A stretch of 64,000 nt of DNA from JALOAD01 sp023228995 [NCBI: Candidatus Muiribacterium halophilum] (GTDB lineage: Bacteria > Muiribacteriota > Muiribacteriia > Muiribacteriales). The DNA is taken from positions 62,001-126,000 of the forward strand of contig JALOAD010000002.1 in the NCBI GenBank assembly GCA_023228995.1, read 5' to 3'. The notes under the pieces were generated by a model. It was not told the origin of the DNA and did not search any database. It saw nothing but the letters and a program-made list of their open reading frames with translations. Below, one piece after another: positions 9,696 to 16,154 of this stretch; the first letter of the stretch is position 1; every line of letters starts with the position of its first letter. A program made the translations under genes and the position numbers.

Positions 9696-9781
9696 ATTTA
9701 GATAAAACATACTTCAAAAAATCTAATTGATGAATTATTTTGTATAAGATATATAAAATTAAATAATAGAAAACCGAAAAT

Positions 9782-9812
9782 TTAACAAATCAAATTTTAT
9801 TTATGTTATAAT
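9782..9812 (+). promoter_or_regulatory. Extended -10 promoter giving a probably leaderless mRNA
   Basis: TTAACA (9782-9787) precedes a perfect extended -10, TG-T-TATAAT (9804-9812). The expected start of transcription is within a base or two of the ATG at 9819, and there is no Shine-Dalgarno sequence before that ATG. A leaderless transcript is therefore predicted. Confidence 0.55.
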
Positions 9813-9818
9813 AATTAT

Positions 9819-11339
9819 ATGAATAAATCTGTTATTGTGATGACGTATCTTGGGCTTGAATCGGCTGTTTCTGCAGCTATGGTGTTGAATTGTTTTAAAG
9901 ATGCAGAGCTTATGATTTCAAGTTCTTCAAAATTCATCAAACATCTTTTGGAAAATTTATTAAACATCAAAAATAAACATATAATTATTATTGGTCTTGA
10001 TACCAATGGTTCTTCAATTGATTTGTTTCATTTGTATAAAAAGATATTATTTAATAAAAATAAGATAACTTGGATACATGGTCATAATATTACTGATGAA
10101 TTTTTAGATTTTTTTGAATCTAGCGAAAATATTGAGGTTATTTCAGAAAAAGAAATGGCAAAGAATATAGCTGATTTAACATACTCATATATAGTTGATA
10201 ATTGTAAAGATGTTAATTTAGCTGATTTAAGTCAGATAAAAGAATTTCAGAAGGATTTGAAATCTATTGAAGCTAGATTGGTTGAATATTCGATTTTTAG
10301 ATTTTTCAATTTTAGTGATTATAATGCTTTTCCTACGGCGATTAAAAAAATATCTAAATTGCCTGTAAAGATATCAAAAAATGATATTCCAAAAGATTTT
10401 GAAAATTTTAGAGTGATGTATGGAGCTTCAGAAGAAACAAGAAAGTTAAAAGATAGAATAAAAAAAATCGCTAATAGTAATTTTAAAAATTTGCTTGTTA
10501 TTGGGGAAACTGGTACAGGAAAAGAACTGGTTGCAAGACATGTCCATTTTTTGAGTGATAGATTAAATAAACCTTTTGAGATAATTAGTTGTCCGAATAT
10601 TAAAGAAGAGTTATTTGAAAGCGAACTTTTTGGATACGAAAAAGGTGCTTTTACTGGTGCGGATAAATACAAGGAAGGTGTTTTATCAAGAGCTGATGGT
10701 GGAACAGTTTTTTTAGATGAGATTGGCAATATTTCATTGGATTTTCAAAGCAAATTATTAAGGTTTATTCAAGAACAGACTTTTAAACCTTTGAATGCTA
10801 TCAAAGAAAAGAAAGTTGATGTTAGATTGATTTTTGCTACTAACAGAAACCTTCAGGAAATGGTTTTAAAAAATGAATTTAGAGAAGATTTATATTATCG
10901 TATTAATCAGATTAGGATTGATTTACCTCCTCTTAGGGAAAGACTTGATGATATAGATATTCTTTATGATATTTTTCTTTATCGTGATTGTATTGAAAAT
11001 GATGGTAATTTTTGGAAGATATCCTCCGAAAAGAAAAAGCATATATTTGAACTTAAAAAATATTCATGGCCTGGAAACATTAGAGAATTAGAAAATGCTC
11101 TTAAAAAAGCCTTAATTTATGAAGAGTTTGATTTTTCTTACTTAAAAAATGAAAATAGAATATTATTTAAAGAGGAGAAAAAGAATTTTAAAAAAGAAAA
11201 ATTTAAAGAAGAAACTTTGACTTTAAAAGAAATGAAAGAGGAATATATTAAAAAAATACTTGAAAAGAATGAATTTAATATAAAGAAAACTGCGAGAATC
11301 TTAGATATTGCTCCAAATACTGTAAGAAAATATCTTTAG
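9819..11339 (+). CDS. Sigma-54-dependent activator with degenerate DHH-like N-terminal domain
   Basis: 506 residues. Residues 1-190 resemble a DHH phosphoesterase fold: a start like MTYLGLESAVSAA where active enzymes have HxDxDGxxSA, and WIHGH where the DHH triad would be. The catalytic acidic residues are missing, so a ligand-sensing role is inferred. The central AAA+ domain is complete: Walker A GETGTGKE, the sigma-54-contacting GAFTGA loop (in EKGAFTGADKY), Walker B in GGTVFLDEIG, and the LPPLRER segment. The C-terminus (about 465-506) is a Fis-type helix-turn-helix with NIKKTARILDIAPNTVRKYL. The gene lies between the dynamin operon and a sigma-54 promoter with paired palindromes, which are the obvious targets. 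Confidence 0.88.
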   Translation: MNKSVIVMTYLGLESAVSAAMVLNCFKDAELMISSSSKFIKHLLENLLNIKNKHIIIIGLDTNGSSIDLFHLYKKILFNKNKITWIHGHNITDEFLDFFESSENIEVISEKEMAKNIADLTYSYIVDNCKDVNLADLSQIKEFQKDLKSIEARLVEYSIFRFFNFSDYNAFPTAIKKISKLPVKISKNDIPKDFENFRVMYGASEETRKLKDRIKKIANSNFKNLLVIGETGTGKELVARHVHFLSDRLNKPFEIISCPNIKEELFESELFGYEKGAFTGADKYKEGVLSRADGGTVFLDEIGNISLDFQSKLLRFIQEQTFKPLNAIKEKKVDVRLIFATNRNLQEMVLKNEFREDLYYRINQIRIDLPPLRERLDDIDILYDIFLYRDCIENDGNFWKISSEKKKHIFELKKYSWPGNIRELENALKKALIYEEFDFSYLKNENRILFKEEKKNFKKEKFKEETLTLKEMKEEYIKKILEKNEFNIKKTARILDIAPNTVRKYL

Positions 11340-11353
11340 GGTTCAAAAAAAGG

Positions 11354-11368
11354 GTTCAAAAAATGAAC
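11354..11368. promoter_or_regulatory. Upstream activating site 1, GTTCAAAAAATGAAC
   Basis: A perfect palindrome GTTCA-N5-TGAAC immediately after the activator gene. An identical site lies 50 bp further on, and a half site (GGTTCAAAA) lies at 11340-11348. The centre is about 200 bp upstream of the predicted sigma-54 start site, a normal distance for an enhancer. Confidence 0.7.
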
Positions 11369-11403
11369 TTTGCTTGTTTTAAATAGAAAAAAGCAAATAA
11401 AGG

Positions 11404-11418
11404 GTTCAAAAAATGAAC
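11404..11418. promoter_or_regulatory. Upstream activating site 2, GTTCAAAAAATGAAC
   Basis: Identical in all 15 bases to the site at 11354, with GG also conserved on the 5' side. The 50-bp spacing is close to five helical turns, placing both dimers on nearly the same DNA face. The centre is about 150 bp upstream of the predicted start site. Confidence 0.7.
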
Positions 11419-11532
11419 TATTTAATTAGAAAATCAAAATATATATCAATCGAAGCTGTCCGAAAATTTCATTAATACATTCAAAAAAACTACAAAACAC
11501 TATAATAGAGCTTTTTTAATATAAAAACTCCT

Positions 11533-11549
11533 TTGGCATATTAATTGCA
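11533..11549 (+). promoter_or_regulatory. Sigma-54 (-24/-12) promoter
   Basis: TTGGCATATTAATTGCA matches the RpoN consensus TTGGCACGNNNNTTGCA at 11 of the 13 defined bases, including the invariant GG and GC with the required 10-bp spacing. Transcription should begin near 11560, giving a 24-nt leader that contains AAAGGAGG before the ATG at 11584. Confidence 0.85.
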
Positions 11550-11583
11550 TATTGATTAACGAAATGAAAAAAAGGAGGAGATT

Positions 11584-11793
11584 ATGGATTATATTAACGA
11601 AATTATTTGGAAAAATTTAAAAAAAGAGGATAAGAAGTTTTTTATTAAAGTTGGAATTGAAGTTCTTGAATGGCTACAGGAAAAAGTGGATAAAGAAGAA
11701 GAATCTGTAGATGATAAAGAAAATGAAAAAACTGGAAAAAAACCAACTTCCGATTTATCTGATTTTTTTGATGCAAAAGATTTTCTAAAATAA
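11584..11793 (+). CDS. Small acidic protein, first gene of the sigma-54 operon
   Basis: 69 residues with a strong AAAGGAGG ribosome-binding site. The first half is amphipathic helix (NEIIWKNLKKEDKKFF...VLEWLQEKV), the second half is highly charged and likely disordered, ending with a DLSDFFDAKDFLK motif. No signal peptide and no known family. As the first product of an inducible sigma-54 promoter it may be an effector or adaptor; nothing in the sequence settles this. Confidence 0.65.
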   Translation: MDYINEIIWKNLKKEDKKFFIKVGIEVLEWLQEKVDKEEESVDDKENEKTGKKPTSDLSDFFDAKDFLK

Positions 11794-11946
11794 TTTTAAT
11801 GATTATTTTTATGCAGAAATTCTTACAAAAAATATGAGTATTATAAATGCTAATATTCGGTTACATATTCTTGGGTATATTTTTTTAATTAATATTTCAA
11901 GAAATTTAAAGAATTTCCAAGTTTATACATTATGAAATGGTAAATA

Positions 11947-12138
11947 ATGGAGGTAAATATGATTTTTAACCCAAAAATCTCGATGATATATTCACTTAGA
12001 AAATTAGATAAAAAAATAGAAAAGGCTAGAAAAGTTGGAGATAAAGAAAAAGTTAAAGAATTAAAAATAGAGAAAGCAAAAATCAAAAAGAGTTATGACT
12101 TAATTTTGAAATCAAAAGTCTTAAAATGGTTAATTTAA
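11947..12138 (+). CDS. Mini-protein A, paralogue of the one at 13479
   Basis: 63 residues after a GGAGG site (about 11949 upstream region). The core SLRKLDKKIEKARKVGDKEK-VKEL aligns with SLRRINEEIEAAKQAGEKEK-VKEL in the 55-residue product of 13479-13646, and both continue with KK...YD(L/I)L. It is a short basic two-helix protein; no domain is recognised. Two diverged copies flanking the Clp-type ATPase show that the frame is under selection. Confidence 0.62.
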   Translation: MEVNMIFNPKISMIYSLRKLDKKIEKARKVGDKEKVKELKIEKAKIKKSYDLILKSKVLKWLI

Positions 12139-12235
12139 AGATATCCAAAAAAGTGCATGAGAATTTCCCCACTTTATCTCCAAATTATATACTTATCTTG
12201 GAGGTAATAAAATTGGGTTATTCAAGGAGTGAATT

Positions 12236-13384
12236 ATGATTTTTTTTGATTACGATGATGATTTGATTGAAATTAGTAAAATAGTTTTAAGTAGTCTGGT
12301 AGTTGGCGGAGTTGCTGGTTATTTATTGAAAGACTTAGTCGGTAAAAATTTTACCGAATCTGAATTTGGTTGTAAGTTTGAAAATAATGAAGATGAAAAA
12401 GAGCAGGGAACGATATCTTCTAAAAAAGATATAAATGATTTTTTCGAAAAAAGAATAATAGGTCAGCCAAAAGCTATAAAAGTTGTTGTGGATAAGTTGA
12501 TTAGAAACAAAGCAGGACTTTGTAAACCAAATAAACCTAAAGCAAATCTTTTATTTATTGGTCCAAGTGGTGTTGGTAAGACAGAAATGTCAAGGGCTAT
12601 TGCTGAGTTTGTAAAAAAACATGAACCGCAATGCTCAGGTTTTTTAAAGATTGATTGTTCGGAATATAATGAGAAACATGAATATTCAAAACTTATAGGT
12701 TCACCACCGGGTTATGTTGGTTCGGATAAGGAAGGTTTTTTAACAGGTTTTGTTAGAAAAATTCCAAATTCAGTAATACTTTTTGATGAAATAGAAAAGG
12801 CTAATATTAGTTTGCATAATCTTTTACTGCAAATAATGGATGAAGGGGTGATTTCAGATAATGTTGGAAAAAAAGTTGATTTTACAAATACCTATATAAT
12901 TATGACATCAAATGTAGGTTTAAAAAGTACTGATACAGCTAAAAAGACTGTGGGATTTAAAAGTGAAGCAATAGAGCTAAATAATATTGAAGAAAAAATG
13001 ATGTTTATTAAAGCCTTGAAAGATTTCTTTTCAGTTGAGTTTATAAACAGAATAGATGATGTTGTTGTATTTGATAGATTAACAAAAAAAGATATTAGAA
13101 AGATTATGCTTAAAGAAATAAATGATTATAAGGGGTTTGTAAATAAGAAAGGATTAGATTTTGAAATAACAGATGAAGTATTAGATATTATAAACGAAAA
13201 ATCTTATAATATAGATTATGGAGCAAGGGAAATAAAGAGAATGATTGAAAAAATAATAATAACTCCGCTAGCTGAATTTATAACATCTACTAAAATTAAA
13301 ATTTCTAATAATACTAAAGTTATGTTAAAATCTACAGGGAAAGATATTTCTTTTGAGATATTGGAGTTGGCAGAAAATAAATAA
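12236..13384 (+). CDS. Membrane-anchored single-ring Clp-type (D2) AAA+ ATPase
   Basis: 382 residues, after AAGGAG. An N-terminal hydrophobic helix (about 13-30, SSLVVGGVAGYLLKDLVG) should anchor it in the membrane. The AAA+ module is of the ClpA/ClpC second-ring type: Walker A GPSGVGKTEMSRAIA, the pore-loop region GSPPGYVGSDKEG with the Tyr of GYVG, Walker B ILFDEIEKA, sensor 1 IIMTSNVG, arginine finger in EFINRIDD, and the C-terminal small domain with GAREIKR. The first ring and the usual N-domain are absent. A VGF tripeptide in KKTVGFKS falls where ClpP-binding ATPases have the IGF/L loop, so docking to ClpP is possible. Substrates are probably membrane or local proteins (inference). Confidence 0.84.
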   Translation: MIFFDYDDDLIEISKIVLSSLVVGGVAGYLLKDLVGKNFTESEFGCKFENNEDEKEQGTISSKKDINDFFEKRIIGQPKAIKVVVDKLIRNKAGLCKPNKPKANLLFIGPSGVGKTEMSRAIAEFVKKHEPQCSGFLKIDCSEYNEKHEYSKLIGSPPGYVGSDKEGFLTGFVRKIPNSVILFDEIEKANISLHNLLLQIMDEGVISDNVGKKVDFTNTYIIMTSNVGLKSTDTAKKTVGFKSEAIELNNIEEKMMFIKALKDFFSVEFINRIDDVVVFDRLTKKDIRKIMLKEINDYKGFVNKKGLDFEITDEVLDIINEKSYNIDYGAREIKRMIEKIIITPLAEFITSTKIKISNNTKVMLKSTGKDISFEILELAENK

Positions 13385-13478
13385 GGTAATTACTTTTTAG
13401 GTGTACTTTGTTATAAATGTAAATTCTTGATGCTAATAAGATTTTTGCAGTTTTTTTATATAGAATGGAGGTTATATT

Positions 13479-13646
13479 ATGGTAATTAGTCCAAATCTGC
13501 CGGCGAAAGATTCATTAAGAAGAATAAATGAGGAAATAGAAGCTGCAAAACAAGCAGGTGAAAAAGAAAAAGTAAAAGAATTAATGAAAAAGAAAAAAGA
13601 TTTAAAGAAGTGTTATGACATATTGCCTGATATTCGTACATATTAA
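13479..13646 (+). CDS. Mini-protein B, paralogue of the one at 11947
   Basis: A 55-residue open frame with ATG at 13479 and TAA at 13644-13646, preceded by ATGGAGG. It shares the SLRRINEEIEAAKQAGEKEK core with mini-protein A (same spacing of Leu, Arg/Lys and Glu) and ends in KKCYDILPDIRTY. It is basic, helical and without a signal peptide. The similarity to mini-protein A is the main evidence that this short frame is real. Confidence 0.62.
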   Translation: MVISPNLPAKDSLRRINEEIEAAKQAGEKEKVKELMKKKKDLKKCYDILPDIRTY

Positions 13647-13747
13647 AATATAAAATATTTTTGTATTTTTTTATTCTTCTTCACTTTGTGGTTCTAATTT
13701 GATATAATTATTATAATAAAAAAGTAATAGTAGAATTGGTGGTGAAA

Positions 13748-15301
13748 ATGTACTTTGTTATGAATGATGATGATATTGATGATATTGAACTTGACCTTGA
13801 TATAGATGATGATTTTGATCTTGATTTAGACCTTGATGATTTTGATATAGATGATGATTTATCTTCTTTAGATAATAAAAAAAATGCAGAAAAAGGTATT
13901 ACAGTAGAAATATTAAGTCAAAAGCTTCCTGATAATGTGCATGATCTTTTGTCTGAAAAATTCATAAATCTTATTGATACTTATGTAGCTGAAAATCAAA
14001 AAATGTCTGATGTTAAAAATGAATTTGCTAATGAATGGAATTCTTTTTTTGATAAATTTGTTCTTTTAGAATTTCCATGGAAAAATAATATAAATAAAAT
14101 CACTCTTTATAGATATAAATTCGCTGATATAAGACTTTTTAATGATAAACAGCAAGCTTTATTGAGTGGATTAAAAATAGATATTGCTAAATTTGATGAA
14201 AACGAAAGTATTCCAGCTTATTATGCTGATGAATGGATTAGATTTGTCAATAATGCTCTTATAACAGCGTCTTCTGGAGATGATGTTTCTACAATGAAAA
14301 AACCGAAATCGCCTGGTGTTATGAAGGCAAGGCTTAATAAAGATATTGAAATAACTAAAAAAAATGTTGAAGCTATGATAAAACTTAGAAACGATTCTAT
14401 AGATGAATTTAAAGTTGAATGCGACAAGATAATCTCAAATAGAGGAGATAAACCTGTTAATTTAACTTCTGTTGTCAAAAAAATATCATCTATATCTGCT
14501 GCAATCGATAATCTTGGTGGAAGAATAAGAACAGTAAACGATAATTTAAGAAAATTAACCCTTACTTCTTCAAAAATAATCGAAGATGAAGACAATACCG
14601 ATGATCCGGGAGTTGTTTTGGCTGAGCATGGAGCTATATCGGATATGGCTAAGATTTGCACAGGTCCTCGAGGCAATAGATTCCCTTTTTTAACTGGAGA
14701 TTTTTTTCCTCCATTTATTAATGATAGAATTTCAGTTATAGATAAAGTTAAGGAATTTAGAGATAATCTTCCTGGACTTTTTTATAGGAAATTTCTTGGA
14801 ATAGAAACAGAAAAATGTCCATATATTGTTATTGTTCCATGTTATGGCAATACTGGTTTTTGCTGGGACCCTATAGATCCTAATAATAAAGAGAGTGGAA
14901 GAGGTAAAGTTGCTATTCCTTTATATTCTCAAAAAAAACTTGATGATATTATTGCTGAAACACTTGGAGATTATTTATGGAATAAAAACAAATCATCGGC
15001 AGGTTCAAGATGGCTTGAAGAAGGTATTACTGGTAAATATTACATGTATCATCAGGATTTAAAAATTCAAAAGAAAAAAGGCAAAGATGTTCAGGTTATT
15101 CCTGATTTAAAAGAATCGTTTTTATTTCATTTTAAACAGTGGATTTTAGAAGAAAAAATTGGAAGAAATAAACTTCCAAAAGAAGTTAGACAAATGTTTT
15201 GGATTAATATTCCTTATAATGATGAAATAAAAAAAGATCTTTCTCAAAAAGGATTTGCATATAAGACTTTATGGGAAAACGATCAGAGAAGAGGAGCCTA
15301 A
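13748..15301 (+). CDS. Asp-rich N-terminal protein of unknown function
   Basis: 517 residues from the ATG at 13748, favoured over TTG at 13736 because GGTGGTG sits just before it. Residues 5-45 are an acidic run of Asp alternating with Ile, Leu and Phe, which might bind calcium or act as a protein-binding tail. The middle (about 190-270) is helical coiled coil; the C-terminal half is globular, with segments such as CTGPRGNRFPFLTGDFF and IVPCYGNTGFCWDP. No family recognised and no signal peptide. A TATAAT box lies about 45 bp upstream, so it may have its own promoter. The stop is followed after 1 bp by the start of the cyclic-nucleotide-binding gene, indicating co-translation. Confidence 0.75.
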   Translation: MYFVMNDDDIDDIELDLDIDDDFDLDLDLDDFDIDDDLSSLDNKKNAEKGITVEILSQKLPDNVHDLLSEKFINLIDTYVAENQKMSDVKNEFANEWNSFFDKFVLLEFPWKNNINKITLYRYKFADIRLFNDKQQALLSGLKIDIAKFDENESIPAYYADEWIRFVNNALITASSGDDVSTMKKPKSPGVMKARLNKDIEITKKNVEAMIKLRNDSIDEFKVECDKIISNRGDKPVNLTSVVKKISSISAAIDNLGGRIRTVNDNLRKLTLTSSKIIEDEDNTDDPGVVLAEHGAISDMAKICTGPRGNRFPFLTGDFFPPFINDRISVIDKVKEFRDNLPGLFYRKFLGIETEKCPYIVIVPCYGNTGFCWDPIDPNNKESGRGKVAIPLYSQKKLDDIIAETLGDYLWNKNKSSAGSRWLEEGITGKYYMYHQDLKIQKKKGKDVQVIPDLKESFLFHFKQWILEEKIGRNKLPKEVRQMFWINIPYNDEIKKDLSQKGFAYKTLWENDQRRGA

Positions 15302-15302
15302 A

Positions 15303-16061
15303 ATGGCAAATTTAAAAGAATTTCAAAAAGAAGTTGCTGCAAATACTGAGCTCTTTAGAGAAGGCGATCATTCTGTTGAAACATATCTATTGCTTAAAGG
15401 TGAGGTAGAAGTCTTAAAAGGTGATCAAAAAGTCGCTATTATAAATGATGTTGGTACTTTTATTGGTGAAATGGGTACTTTGCTTAATCATCCTCGCAGT
15501 GCTACGGTTAGAACTGTAAAAGATTCTCTTTTTGTTGTAATAGAACCTGTTGATTTTGAAAAAGTTATACAAGCTCAACCTAATATTGCTTTTAAATTAT
15601 GTAAAATACTTGCAATAAGGCTACAGGAAACTACTAATGAATTATGTAAAATGCAATTAAAATCTAATTCGAAAGATAATAATATTCAAAATAAAAATAG
15701 TGATAGTGATGTTGATATATCAGAACTTATTGAAGAAGGTAATTTAGCTTATAAAGACAAAGATTTTGAAAAAGCTATAAAAGTTTACGAAGATATTATT
15801 AAAGAAGATAGTGATAATGTTGAAGTTTATGGCAAACTTTCAAATGCATATTTTTCAATTAATGATATTGATAATGCAATTTTAAATATGGAAAAATGTG
15901 TCAATATAATGCCTGAAAATGTTAAGTTTAGAAATAATCTTGCTGTTTTTTATTTTAAAAATAAACAACAAGAAAAAGCTATAGATCAATGGGAAGAAAT
16001 TGTTAAAATTGAACCTTCTAATGAAAAAGCATTGAATAATTTGAAAAAACTTAAAAAATAA
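15303..16061 (+). CDS. Cyclic-nucleotide-binding domain plus TPR protein
   Basis: 252 residues from the ATG at 15303 with GAGGAG upstream; an earlier in-frame start would overlap the previous gene. Residues 5-115 are a cNMP-binding beta-roll: LFREGDHSVETYLLLKGEVE, the phosphate-binding region GTFIGEMGTLLNHPRSATV, then the hinge helix. The PBC-type segment reads GEMGTLLNHPRSATV, close to GELALL...RAATV of cAMP binders. There is no DNA-binding domain. Residues 135-250 hold three TPR repeats. It is therefore likely a cytosolic sensor/scaffold. Coupling with the Asp-rich protein suggests the two products interact. Confidence 0.85.
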   Translation: MANLKEFQKEVAANTELFREGDHSVETYLLLKGEVEVLKGDQKVAIINDVGTFIGEMGTLLNHPRSATVRTVKDSLFVVIEPVDFEKVIQAQPNIAFKLCKILAIRLQETTNELCKMQLKSNSKDNNIQNKNSDSDVDISELIEEGNLAYKDKDFEKAIKVYEDIIKEDSDNVEVYGKLSNAYFSINDIDNAILNMEKCVNIMPENVKFRNNLAVFYFKNKQQEKAIDQWEEIVKIEPSNEKALNNLKKLKK

Positions 16062-16154
16062 CAAGGTGAAGTTTATTACCACTCACCACTTCTAACAACA
16101 TGACGCATAAACACCGATAACAAGAAGGAATTCAAAAACAACGGAGTGTTTAGT

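Noticed and set aside
14221-14676. 151-residue minus-strand open frame inside the Asp-rich gene (and similar ones at 2781-3236 and 10319-10729)
   Set aside because: Each lies wholly inside a convincing gene on the other strand, is Ser/Leu/Phe-rich as expected for antisense of AT-rich genes, and has no ribosome-binding site.
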